Source of the DNA: Kiloniella spongiae
Lineage (GTDB): Bacteria > Pseudomonadota > Alphaproteobacteria > Kiloniellales > Kiloniellaceae
Reading direction: 5' to 3'
DNA length: 64,000 nucleotides
Assembly: GCF_001026905.1 (NCBI RefSeq)
Contig: NZ_LAQL01000015.1
Location: 24,611 to 88,610 of the forward strand
The notes beneath the pieces were generated by a model that was given only the letters and a program-made list of their open reading frames with translations, searched no databases and was not told where the DNA came from. Position 1 is the first letter of the stretch, and every line of letters starts with the position of its first letter. A program made the translations under genes and the position numbers. Shown piece by piece: positions 26,789 to 36,050 of the stretch.

Positions 26789-28873
26789 TTAAGCCGGAGC
26801 GATGTCAACGAAAGTATCGTTATAACAGGCGCCGGACATGATATCTGTTCGTATCTCAGAATTGATCAAGGCATTTACGGTCTGCTTGGAATCACTGGAC
26901 TTTAGCCAGGTTCCTTTCGGCGAATAGAAAACGCCGGGTTTGACCTTGTCGGTAACTTTGGCCAAGAGAATAACTTCCCCCAAGGCATTCCATATTCTGA
27001 CCTTTGAATTATTGGTAATCCCCTTTGCCTGAGCATCTTGGGGGTGAATTTCAAGTTGCTCTATGGCGATTGAGTCTTTGTGACCACCAAAGGTTGCGTT
27101 TGTCCGCTTACTGGATGACGGGGAGATCAAGGCAAAGGGAAGGTTCTGTGTGACTTCTTCATAACGGGGAAGACCGTATCCAAACTGTTGTTCCATATCT
27201 TCAGAGTAGAGCTCTATTTTGCCTGTTTTTGTTGCCGGAAAGACTGTTTTGCACATGATAAGTTCCTGATCGTTTTCAGCCAGCATGGGCAAAGATCGAT
27301 CAAGAGGTACTTCACTGGGGCGAAGGCCCTTCATCTGTGGTGCTTTGGGATCGTAGGCTTCATCCATCAGTTGATAATCATCTGTTTTAAAGAGGTCGTC
27401 GTTAAATCCAAACCGCGCAGCCAGCCGCCGGAAAATTTCGGTATTGGGCAGAGAGTTCCCCACAGCAGGGATAACAGGTTCAGCTCTTTGAAGATGGGCC
27501 TGACCATAGGCGGCATAGATATCCGGAGACTCGAAATGGCTTGATGCTGGTAGAATAATATCAGCATAGGTCATGCTGTCGTTCATCACGACATCACATC
27601 CGACGATAAAAACATCTTCCCGACTGAGAGCCCGGCGCATTCTATTTTGATCCGGATGGGTACAAACCGGATTGTGGTTATAGATAAAGACCGCTTTGAT
27701 CGGTGGCGCCAGATTATCGTCTAGTATGTGTTTGGCAACATCGACAATATTGAGCATTCTGACCCCTTCGGGCATCAGATCCGGGCGTCTGAGTTTGTTT
27801 GGAGTGGCTGGAAATGCGAAGCCTTGTTTGGCAATGACACCAGCCCCGGCCCGGCCCATGTTTCCTGTTATAACTTGTAGGGCCATTGCCGCACGGATAG
27901 AAGATCCGCCTGAATGTCCGCGTTCTGCACCGTTACCAACCGACATGGAAACATTGTTCGCTGCGGTGTAAGTGCTCAAAAACTCTTGGATTTGTTCCAA
28001 GGGGACTTCGCAAATTCTTGCGGCATCGTCCAAGGAGTATTTTTTTGCGGCCTGTAGATATTCTTCTATTCCATAGACCCAGCGATTGATGAAATCGGTG
28101 TCTAGTGCTGAACACTTTTCCAGTTCAGCAGCCAATGCTAAAAAGAGAACGATATCGGTGCCTGGTTTGATCTGAATATAGAGATCGGCCTGTTCGGCAA
28201 TCTTGATTTTCTTTGGATCAATAACGATCAGCTTTGCGCCATTCTTTTTGGCAGCTTTAATGATCCTTGCTAAGTGTAGGTTGGAAACCGTAACGTTATT
28301 ACTTGCAACAACAATCAGATCAGATTTACCCGCTTGTTCCGGTTCCATGCCGGGGGCACTGCCGAATAGGCTGGTGTAAGCGGTTCCCCGCACTGCCCCA
28401 CAAAGAGGGCCTCTGTCGAGTTGGGTTGCGCCTAATTTATGAAAGAAGCGATAATCCATCGATCCGCCAGCGAGCTGCCCGTGAGGACCTGAATAGTTGA
28501 GGGGGAGCACGGATTGAGGGCCATACTTTCCAATGGCAGAGTTTATGCCGTTGTATATATGGTCAAAGGCTTCTTCCCAGCTAATGGCCTTATATTCCAA
28601 TGACCCTCTGGGGCCAGTTCGCAAAAGAGGTTGTGTTAAACGGCCTTCTCCATGGATGAAATCAGGGTAGTAATTGGATACTTTTTTGCAGATGGCGCCA
28701 GCGGTGTATGGGTTCGCATCAGATCCGCGGACCTGAATGATATGTTTTCCGTCTGTAACGACGGACAGACTACAGGTATCTGGGCAGTCGAGAGGGCAAA
28801 CACTGGGTTTGGTTTGTAGATTCGGTGTCGTCGCGGCTGTATCCGGGGACATTTTCTTTGGCTCCATACGCAT
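26789..28873 (-). CDS. Molybdopterin oxidoreductase, iron-sulfur type, substrate unknown
   Basis: A 694-residue member of the DMSO-reductase/formate-dehydrogenase superfamily. Four cysteines (C26, C30, C34, C62; CPLDCPDTCSL and ICKK) form the N-terminal [4Fe-4S] site. The cofactor domains follow (DLIVVASNNVTVSNLHL, KLIVIDPKK, SVGNGAERGHSGG, DVVMNDSMTYADIILPASS) and a C-terminal cap ends it. Cys158 in DRGPLCGAVRG lies where NapA-like enzymes carry the molybdenum-ligating Cys; this is an inference. There is no twin-arginine signal, so it should be cytoplasmic. The LysR gene starts about 1 kb to the right on the same strand. ATG codons at 28867 and 28852 are alternative starts. Confidence 0.88.
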   Translation of the reverse strand: MRMEPKKMSPDTAATTPNLQTKPSVCPLDCPDTCSLSVVTDGKHIIQVRGSDANPYTAGAICKKVSNYYPDFIHGEGRLTQPLLRTGPRGSLEYKAISWEEAFDHIYNGINSAIGKYGPQSVLPLNYSGPHGQLAGGSMDYRFFHKLGATQLDRGPLCGAVRGTAYTSLFGSAPGMEPEQAGKSDLIVVASNNVTVSNLHLARIIKAAKKNGAKLIVIDPKKIKIAEQADLYIQIKPGTDIVLFLALAAELEKCSALDTDFINRWVYGIEEYLQAAKKYSLDDAARICEVPLEQIQEFLSTYTAANNVSMSVGNGAERGHSGGSSIRAAMALQVITGNMGRAGAGVIAKQGFAFPATPNKLRRPDLMPEGVRMLNIVDVAKHILDDNLAPPIKAVFIYNHNPVCTHPDQNRMRRALSREDVFIVGCDVVMNDSMTYADIILPASSHFESPDIYAAYGQAHLQRAEPVIPAVGNSLPNTEIFRRLAARFGFNDDLFKTDDYQLMDEAYDPKAPQMKGLRPSEVPLDRSLPMLAENDQELIMCKTVFPATKTGKIELYSEDMEQQFGYGLPRYEEVTQNLPFALISPSSSKRTNATFGGHKDSIAIEQLEIHPQDAQAKGITNNSKVRIWNALGEVILLAKVTDKVKPGVFYSPKGTWLKSSDSKQTVNALINSEIRTDIMSGACYNDTFVDIAPA

Positions 28874-29000
28874 TATTGCGCTTTATTTCATCTTTCCTGA
28901 TGTAATCTTTTAAAGTCGATGATTACATATCGCAGGATAGGGCCAATTTTTTGTTCTAGTAGGTCCATTTATTATAATGACTTGGTACCGATTTTTTGAA

Positions 29001-29888
29001 TTAGGTGCTCAGGACTTCTTTTAGTGTTGTTGCGAGAATACCTGTCAGATCCGGGCGTTGCCCGCGATGTTTCTCAACAAGGGAGACTATTCGTGTTGAG
29101 CTTGGTTTTCCAAAGGGACGAACCAGCAAATTTGTTCTGTTTTCGAGGCTGTTTTCGGGCACAATCGCAGCACCAAGCCCCTTTGCCACCATGCGCTGGA
29201 TCGCTTCCAGGGAATCAAGTTCCATGGCCTCTCTTAAATTTGCACCTCTGTTTTTGAGGCTCTGTTCGATAACGCGACCAACGCCTGTCAGATGATTGAA
29301 ACGTACAAAGGGAAGTTGGCTTAAGAGTGCGATGTCACCATCTTTAGTTTTGGCGATCTTTTCATTTTCAATATTTTTCTGGGCAATAACAACAAGGCGT
29401 TCTTCCCTCAGCTTTGTTGATTTCAATGCTTCGTCCAGACGTTGAACCTCGGTGATAATGATGCAATCCAGCTTTCCCTGTATCAGCTCACGAGTTAGTT
29501 CTGTACTCAATCCACTTTCTAGCCGTACATGCAAGCGTGGATGTTCTTGTCCAAGTCGAGCAAGGACCTCTGGTAAAAAGGACGATGTTGCGCTGGGGAT
29601 GGCTCCTAATCTCAAAAGGCCAGATAGATCGCCGGCTTTGGATCCTGCTTCTGATAAGGAATCATATAGGTTGATAATTTCCTGGGCCTTTCCCAACAAT
29701 CGAAGGCCCGTTGGGTTAAGGTCAGGGGGGCGTCGCGTCCGATCAAAAAGCTCGGTCTGTAATTCATCCTCCAACGATTTTATCTGCATGCTGATGGCTG
29801 AATGGGTTAAACCCAGCTTTTCTGCTGCGGCCTGAAAGCTACCGGTTTCAGAAATTTCTATCAAAGTGCGTAGTTGGCGAATACCCAT
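29001..29888 (-). CDS. LysR-family transcriptional regulator
   Basis: A regulator of about 295 residues. The N-terminal winged helix (MGIRQLRTLIEISETGSFQAAAEKLGLTHSAISMQIKSLEDELQTELFDRTRR) is a textbook LysR domain; the C-terminal effector domain starts near residue 90 (GLLRLGAIPSATSSFLPEVLARL). I chose the ATG at 29888 because LysR proteins usually begin just before this helix; the ATG at 29897 is also possible. It is divergent from the acyl-CoA dehydrogenase gene (130-base gap), so that gene and the ThDP enzyme are its likely targets. The effector is unknown. Confidence 0.92.
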   Translation of the reverse strand: MGIRQLRTLIEISETGSFQAAAEKLGLTHSAISMQIKSLEDELQTELFDRTRRPPDLNPTGLRLLGKAQEIINLYDSLSEAGSKAGDLSGLLRLGAIPSATSSFLPEVLARLGQEHPRLHVRLESGLSTELTRELIQGKLDCIIITEVQRLDEALKSTKLREERLVVIAQKNIENEKIAKTKDGDIALLSQLPFVRFNHLTGVGRVIEQSLKNRGANLREAMELDSLEAIQRMVAKGLGAAIVPENSLENRTNLLVRPFGKPSSTRIVSLVEKHRGQRPDLTGILATTLKEVLST

Positions 29889-30018
29889 AAATAACATCAA
29901 AATAATTGAAGTAAGAAGTTATTTTAATTCGTTTGATTTGAAGAAGGCAAGCGCGAGATAATAAAATCTGTGAATAACACATGTCCTGTTGCCTGATGAG
30001 GCCAAATGGAGAAACTAA

Positions 30019-31314
30019 ATGCTAGCAAATCTTGATCGACTAGATGCTTCGGAAGCTTCTGATAAGACAGAGAAATCTCGTCTGTTTACGATTGAAGATA
30101 TTCGGCAGCGTGCCCGAAGTTTGGCACAGGACGTTTTTACGCCTCGGGCTGCATCAATTGATTCTGCTGAGATGTATCCCTGGGAAAATTGCTTTGCTTT
30201 ACGGGATGCTGGTTTCATGGGGATGACAATTCCCAAGGCTTACGGTGGTGCCGGGGCAGGTTATCGGGAAGCTGTCGTGTTGGTCGAAGAAGTCGCCAAG
30301 GCTTGTGGTGTCACAGGGCGCATCGCCGTTGAAGCAAACATGGGGGCCATCGGCGCAATTATGGCCTATGGCACGGAAAAGCAGAAGAAGCTTGCTGCGG
30401 AGCTGGTGCTTGATGGTGACAAACCTGCGATTTGTATTACTGAGCCTGAAAGTGGTTCGGCAGCCACTGAAATGACCACGCGTGCTGATAAAGTGGGTAA
30501 TGGCTATGTCCTAAACGGTACAAAACACTGGATTACCGGTGGAGGCGTTTCGCGACTACACCTTATCTTTGCACGTGTCTATGAAGACGAAGAACCGCAA
30601 GGTATTGCTAGTTTTCTTGTGGTGCGGGGCGAACCAGGTGCTGAAGGGCTGTCAATAGGACGGCGAGAGCCAACGATGGGATTGCGAGGAATTCCCGAAA
30701 CCGAAGTTCATTTGAAAGATCTACACGTACCATCTGATATGATGTTGCAACCTCCTTCCGGCCTTCGTAAAGGCTTTGGTGATTTAATGACGGCCTATAA
30801 CGGACAGCGTGTCGGGGCTGCTGCGGTTGCACTTGGGATTGCGGTTGGGGCCTACGAACAGGCCGAAGATTTCATTCAAAATCGAGAACAATTTGGCCGC
30901 CCGATCTGCGAGTTTCAGGGGTTACAATGGATGCTTGCTGATATGTCTGTACAAATTAGTGCGGCAAGAGCGTTGATAAATGAAGCGGTTTCCGGGGAAG
31001 GTTTCCCGGACAAAACGAAGGCTGCACAGGCAAAGCTCTTTACGTCTGAAATGGCCGTTACTGTGACAAATAATGCGTTACAGATGCATGGTGCTGCTGG
31101 TTATTCCAGACGCAATCCGGTGGAACGCATGGTCCGTGATGCGCGTATGTTTACTATTGGTGGGGGAACGGCACAGGTTCTCAGAAATGTGATCGCTTCT
31201 GATTTGTTAAATCGTAAGTTTCCCCAGACAAGGGATGGCTATGTAGCTCGTTCTTCTGGTAAATCTTCCATAGACGATCTTCGATCAGTTGTTGAGCATA
31301 GTCCCAAGCTTTAA
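30019..31314 (+). CDS. Acyl-CoA dehydrogenase family flavoenzyme with altered active-site loop
   Basis: A 431-residue flavoprotein with the full acyl-CoA dehydrogenase layout: N-terminal helices, the FAD-binding ICITEPESGSAATEM and KHWITGGG segments, and the C-terminal helical domain (NREQFGRPICEFQGLQWMLADM, LQMHGAAGYSRRNPVERMVRDARMFTI). The loop that normally reads YEGT and carries the catalytic Glu is IGGGT here (near residue 390). It may use another base or a different chemistry, as in relatives such as 3-sulfinopropanoyl-CoA desulfinase; this is speculative. GGAG precedes the start. It is divergent from lysR and followed by a ThDP enzyme gene. Confidence 0.88.
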   Translation: MLANLDRLDASEASDKTEKSRLFTIEDIRQRARSLAQDVFTPRAASIDSAEMYPWENCFALRDAGFMGMTIPKAYGGAGAGYREAVVLVEEVAKACGVTGRIAVEANMGAIGAIMAYGTEKQKKLAAELVLDGDKPAICITEPESGSAATEMTTRADKVGNGYVLNGTKHWITGGGVSRLHLIFARVYEDEEPQGIASFLVVRGEPGAEGLSIGRREPTMGLRGIPETEVHLKDLHVPSDMMLQPPSGLRKGFGDLMTAYNGQRVGAAAVALGIAVGAYEQAEDFIQNREQFGRPICEFQGLQWMLADMSVQISAARALINEAVSGEGFPDKTKAAQAKLFTSEMAVTVTNNALQMHGAAGYSRRNPVERMVRDARMFTIGGGTAQVLRNVIASDLLNRKFPQTRDGYVARSSGKSSIDDLRSVVEHSPKL

Positions 31315-31417
31315 AGTTTAAGGGCTAATATACAGCTAAACATCTGGTTTTAAGTAACTCTCTCTTAGGAGGGAGTAGTTAGTGTTGTGTGTAATGATTA
31401 ATTTGAGAGAAGCCACC

Positions 31418-33031
31418 ATGAGCTTGACGACCGCTGATATTCTTGCCCAACGCCTTTTTGATGCGGGGTGCCGCCATGCATTTGGCATACCGGGTGGCGA
31501 AGTTTTAAGTGTCATGCATGCACTTGATCGCGCAGGCCTTGAGATCGTCCTAACCAAGCATGAAAATGGTGCAGGCTTTATGGCTGAAGGAACCTATCAT
31601 CGCACGGGTGCGCCAGGCGTTCTTTTTGCGACGCTGGGACCGGGCATGGCCAATGCTTTTAACGTTATTGCTAATGCACATCAGGATCGAGTGCCGTTGA
31701 TCTTTTTGACGGGACGGGTCGATGAGTATGATATGGCAAGCTACACTCATCAGGTTTTTGATCACAGCAAGGCACTGGAACCTGTCGTGAAGGGCAGCTT
31801 TACCCTCGTGGATGGGGCGGTTGACCGTGTTGTCGATAAAGCCTTGTCTTTGGCACAGTCAGGCCGTCCCGGACCCGTGCACATTGATGTGCCGATTTCT
31901 TTAGCCGCTAAAGTACAGAGTGCGATTCCTAAATTATGGCAACCGAAGTATCTGCCAACAGTGCCTGCCGAGAATGCCGACTTTGCCGACCTGAGAGAGT
32001 GTTTATCCAAGTCAGAAAGACCTTTGGCGGTTTTAGGGTTGGAGATCCTTAGCGAGGGTTGTGAGGCGGACGTAAAAGACTTCCTTCTCAAACATGGTAT
32101 TCCATCTGTTGCTACCTATAAGGCGAAAGGAGTTGTTCCTGATGATCACCCTCTTTCTCTTGGTGGTGCGGGACTTTCCCCGAAAGCAGATAAGACAGTT
32201 CTGCCCTTGATCGAGAAAAGTGATTGCATTCTTTTGATTGGTTATGACCCAATTGAAATGCGCCATGGGTGGCAGGATGTCTGGCAACCTGAAAGACAGT
32301 TTATTGCCGAATTTACGCTTGAGTCGAATTTGCATGGTATGCATCGGGCTAGCTGTACCTTTGTCGGTTCTTTGGCTCCTGCGCTACAGGCCCTAGATCA
32401 GGGATTGGAACTTGGTGCTGTTTGGGGTAATGGTGATTTTGCGAAGGCTAAAGAAGAGATTGTCGCTGCATTCCCCCGGGACGAAGAGTGGGGACCATCT
32501 GCCATTGTCGATGAAGTACGTAAGGCTTTGCCTGATCATGGGCTTGCGTCAGTGGATTCTGGGGCTCATAGAATTTTGCAAAGTCAGCAATGGATCTGTC
32601 GGGAGCCCCATACTCTTATTCAATCCAGCGGTTTATGCACGATGGGCTGTGCTTTGCCCTTAGCTATGGGGGCTAAAGTTGCATCACCTGATTTGCCTGT
32701 GGTTGCTTTTACCGGCGACGCAGGGCTAGAGATGATTCTCGGTGAGTTATCGACGCTGAGAGATTTGAAATTGCCTGTTGTAGTCGTTGTCTTTGTGGAT
32801 GCATCGCTTGCTTTGATTGAATTGAAGCAGCGCGGAAGTGGCAGGGAAAACCTTGCTGTGGATTTTGGTGGCACTGATTTTGCGGCCTTGGCCAATGCCA
32901 TGGGGGGCGTTGGTATCAATGCTCGAAATCGTGAAGAATTGCAAACAGCCTTGAGTACGGCTTTTGTGGGTGAAAAATTTACCTTGATTGCTGCTCATAT
33001 AGAGCGTGAGTCCTATGATGGGAAATTCTGA
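31418..33031 (+). CDS. Thiamine-diphosphate enzyme, acetolactate-synthase-like fold
   Basis: A protein of about 537 residues with the three-domain layout of 2-oxo-acid decarboxylases and acetolactate synthases. The N-terminal domain has the activating Glu in TKHENGAGFMAEGTYH, and the C-terminal domain has the ThDP motif region FTGDAGLEMILGELSTLRDLKLPVVVVVFVDAS. The motif is GDA...VDAS rather than the usual GDG...NN, as in some less-studied branches. The ATG at 31418 is preferred because GAGAGAAG lies just before it; upstream in-frame starts lack this. It follows the acyl-CoA dehydrogenase by about 100 bases and ends in a terminator. The substrate is unknown. Confidence 0.87.
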   Translation: MSLTTADILAQRLFDAGCRHAFGIPGGEVLSVMHALDRAGLEIVLTKHENGAGFMAEGTYHRTGAPGVLFATLGPGMANAFNVIANAHQDRVPLIFLTGRVDEYDMASYTHQVFDHSKALEPVVKGSFTLVDGAVDRVVDKALSLAQSGRPGPVHIDVPISLAAKVQSAIPKLWQPKYLPTVPAENADFADLRECLSKSERPLAVLGLEILSEGCEADVKDFLLKHGIPSVATYKAKGVVPDDHPLSLGGAGLSPKADKTVLPLIEKSDCILLIGYDPIEMRHGWQDVWQPERQFIAEFTLESNLHGMHRASCTFVGSLAPALQALDQGLELGAVWGNGDFAKAKEEIVAAFPRDEEWGPSAIVDEVRKALPDHGLASVDSGAHRILQSQQWICREPHTLIQSSGLCTMGCALPLAMGAKVASPDLPVVAFTGDAGLEMILGELSTLRDLKLPVVVVVFVDASLALIELKQRGSGRENLAVDFGGTDFAALANAMGGVGINARNREELQTALSTAFVGEKFTLIAAHIERESYDGKF

Positions 33032-33061
33032 TTTTCTGTAGGTGGCAGAGTACTCGAAAAT

Positions 33062-33092
33062 AATAAAGGCGGCCAAAGAGCCGCCTTTATTT
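33062..33092. terminator. Bidirectional terminator between the ThDP gene and secA
   Basis: AATAAAGGCGGC pairs perfectly with GCCGCCTTTATT around a 6-base loop. The A and T flanks make it work on both strands, ending both convergent transcripts. Confidence 0.88.
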
Positions 33093-33125
33093 ATGAGTTA
33101 AATCGTTTAATCGACTAGCTTAGTT

Positions 33126-35801
33126 TTAGTTTAATTTTCCATGGCAATGTTTGTATTTTTTGCCTGATCCACATGGACATGCCGCGTTACGGCTGGTTTT
33201 CCCCCAGGTAGAAGGATCGTTTTGATCAAACTCTTTTGCCTGCACTGTTGTTGAGCCAGTTGTCTGTGCCGGGTCCTGTCTGGACTCGTGCATCTCTTGC
33301 TCTTGGCGTGGCACTGTTGCATTTTCCGGTGTTTGTAGTTCGAAGCGATGCATCAGCATTGTTAGCTCATCACGTACAGAATCGAGCATAGATTCAAACA
33401 TTTCAAAAGCTTCACGCTTGTACTCATCAAGCGGATTTTTCTGCCCGTAAGCACGCAAGCCAACAGCTTGTTTAAGGTGATCAAGGGACAGCAGATGCTC
33501 TTTCCATTGCTTGTCGAGGACCATAAGGAGCAACTGTTTTTCAAGCGAACGCATTACATCCGGGCCGTAATTAGCCGTCTTTGCGGCCATTTTCTCGTTA
33601 CTGGCTTGAAGAATGCGATCCAGAATTTCCTGATCGGCGATACCTTCTTCTTCCGCCCAATCTTTAACGGGCAGATCCATGGCAACAAGGCGCATACACT
33701 CTTCGTGCAGGCTATCCAATTCCCATTGTTCAGCATAGGCATTAGCTGGAATTGTCCGTGTCACAAGGTCTTCGAGAACCTCATGACGCATGGAAGCCAC
33801 GGTGTCCTTAACTTCTTCTGCGGACATAACTTCTTTGCGTTGTTCGTAAATAACCTTACGCTGATCATTCATCACATCATCAAATTTGAGGATGTTCTTA
33901 CGAATTTCAAAGTTTCTGGCTTCAACTTTTTTCTGTGCTTTTTCCAGCGCTTTATTCACCCATGGATGAATAATAGCTTCACCATCTTCAAGACCGAGCT
34001 TCTGGAGCATTGAATCCATACGTTCAGATCCAAAGATACGCATCAGGTCATCTTCGAGGCTGAGGAAGAATTTGGACGCACCGGGATCTGATTGTCGACC
34101 GGAACGTCCGCGAAGCTGATTGTCGATACGACGGCTTTCATGGCGTTCACTACCGATCATAAACAGGCCGCCAGCCTTATTCACAATCTCTTTGTTCACA
34201 GCTACTTCTGCGGATATTTTAGCGGCTTTAGCTTGCTTCTGGGTTTCGTCAGATATGCCGAGCGTTTCATGCTCTATGCGCATCTCTTCGTTACCGCCCA
34301 GTTTAATGTCTGTTCCGCGACCCGCCATGTTTGTTGCAATTGTTACGGCACCAGGTGAGCCCGCCTGTGCAACAATCATGGCTTCTTGTTCGTGGTAACG
34401 TGCGTTTAGAACCTTGTGCTCAATTTTCTCTTTTTGGAGCAAAGTAGCAAGGTATTCTGATTTCTCAATCGTAACCGTACCAACGAGGACAGGTTGCTGG
34501 CGTTCGTGGCATTCTTTGATCTGCTTGATAATTGCCGCATCACGTTCCTGACCTGTGCGATAGACTTCATCATCATGGTCAATACGAATGCAAGGTAGGT
34601 TGGTTGTCATGGAAATAACGTCAAGCGAGTAGATAGCCGAAAATTCTTCCGCTTCTGTCATCGCTGTACCAGTCATCCCGGCCAATTTGGGGTAAAGTCG
34701 GAAGTAATTCTGGAAGGTGATCGATGCTAACGTCTGATTTTCGTTTTGGATCTCAGCGTTTTCTTTCGCTTCAAGTGCCTGATGCAGGCCTTCTGAGAAA
34801 CGACGCCCTTCCATCATGCGACCCGTGAATTCGTCAATGATAACAACTTTATTGTCTTTGACGATGTAATCTTTATCGCGCTGGAATAGTTTGTGCGCTT
34901 TCAGGGCCTGATTGATGTGGTGCAGTGTGCTGACATTTTCGATCTCATAAAGAGAGCCTTGCATGACTCCATCATCCATGAGCTTTTTCTCTATGAAGTC
35001 AACACCCTCGTCAGTCAATGTTACAGAACGTGTCTTCTCATCAAGTTCATAGTGCTCTTCTGTTAGTAAAGGCACATATTTGTTTATCGTAATATAGCTC
35101 TCTGATGAGTTTTCTGCGGGGCCAGATATAATAAGCGGTGTTCTGGCTTCATCAATAAGGATTGAATCTACTTCATCGACGATGGCATAATTGAATTCTC
35201 TTTGAACCATCTGGTCGATTTCAAACTTCATGTTGTCACGAAGGTAATCAAATCCGAGTTCATTGTTTGTGGCATAGGTAATGTCACAATTGTAGGCAAA
35301 CGCACGCTCTTCTTCGCCCTGACCCGGGAATACACAGCCAACGGTCATCCCCAGAAAACGATAGATTTGACCCATCCACTCGGCATCACGTTTGGCAAGG
35401 TAATCGTTGACCGTGACGACGTGAACACCTTTGCCTTCGATTGCGTTCAAGTAAACAGGCAAGGTCGCAACAAGTGTTTTACCTTCACCCGTTGCCATTT
35501 CACTGATCATGCCACGATGAAGGACGATACCGCCCATCATCTGAACGTCAAAGTGTCTCAAACCAAGAGTTCTGCGAGATGCTTCACGGACGGTCGCAAA
35601 TGCTTCCGGCAAAATATCGTCGAGTGTTTCTCCTTGCTTCAGGCGATTACGAAACTTTTCTGTTTGTCCTTTGATATCGTCGTCAGACAGTTTTTCCAGC
35701 TCTGCTTCAAAGCTGTTGATAGACAAGACAATAGAGTTAAGGCCTTTTAGGTAACGGTCATTGGCAGAGCCAAACATCCGCTTCACAAGCGCACCGAGCA
35801 T
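33126..35801 (-). CDS. secA: Preprotein translocase ATPase SecA
   Basis: The 891-residue motor of the Sec export pathway. Walker A lies in [17 protein letters not shown], the DEAD-like box in [21 protein letters not shown], and helicase motifs in [14 protein letters not shown] and [13 protein letters not shown]. The helical scaffold is followed by a low-complexity linker and the C-terminal zinc motif [15 protein letters not shown] that binds SecB. AAGGGG precedes the start. It is divergent from the PPIase gene; a secA-PPIase-argJ order is common in alphaproteobacteria. Confidence 0.98.
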   Translation of the reverse strand: MLGALVKRMFGSANDRYLKGLNSIVLSINSFEAELEKLSDDDIKGQTEKFRNRLKQGETLDDILPEAFATVREASRRTLGLRHFDVQMMGGIVLHRGMISEMATGEGKTLVATLPVYLNAIEGKGVHVVTVNDYLAKRDAEWMGQIYRFLGMTVGCVFPGQGEEERAFAYNCDITYATNNELGFDYLRDNMKFEIDQMVQREFNYAIVDEVDSILIDEARTPLIISGPAENSSESYITINKYVPLLTEEHYELDEKTRSVTLTDEGVDFIEKKLMDDGVMQGSLYEIENVSTLHHINQALKAHKLFQRDKDYIVKDNKVVIIDEFTGRMMEGRRFSEGLHQALEAKENAEIQNENQTLASITFQNYFRLYPKLAGMTGTAMTEAEEFSAIYSLDVISMTTNLPCIRIDHDDEVYRTGQERDAAIIKQIKECHERQQPVLVGTVTIEKSEYLATLLQKEKIEHKVLNARYHEQEAMIVAQAGSPGAVTIATNMAGRGTDIKLGGNEEMRIEHETLGISDETQKQAKAAKISAEVAVNKEIVNKAGGLFMIGSERHESRRIDNQLRGRSGRQSDPGASKFFLSLEDDLMRIFGSERMDSMLQKLGLEDGEAIIHPWVNKALEKAQKKVEARNFEIRKNILKFDDVMNDQRKVIYEQRKEVMSAEEVKDTVASMRHEVLEDLVTRTIPANAYAEQWELDSLHEECMRLVAMDLPVKDWAEEEGIADQEILDRILQASNEKMAAKTANYGPDVMRSLEKQLLLMVLDKQWKEHLLSLDHLKQAVGLRAYGQKNPLDEYKREAFEMFESMLDSVRDELTMLMHRFELQTPENATVPRQEQEMHESRQDPAQTTGSTTVQAKEFDQNDPSTWGKTSRNAACPCGSGKKYKHCHGKLN

Positions 35802-36050
35802 TGAGTACCCCTTGCGTGAAAACGCAGTTCAAGATTTGGTTATAAAAAGTCAATGTGAGACATAGGGCGCAGGCTGGCTGATGTCAATGTGAAGCTGGAT
35901 TCAATTGCTGGAAAATAACGTAGTAACGTTGCTTTGATAGTCCGTAATCATCGAATATGTGTATTTCATTGATACTCGCTTTAGGTTGTAGTGACTTTGT
36001 TGTAGTAAGAGTGAACTTTTTATTTCTTCTGAGCCGGAGCCAGAGTTTAA

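Noticed and set aside
33468..34013. A 181-codon open frame antisense to secA, and a similar one at 35202-35750
   Set aside because: Both lie entirely within secA, which is complete and fully conserved, and their translations show no domain or signal.
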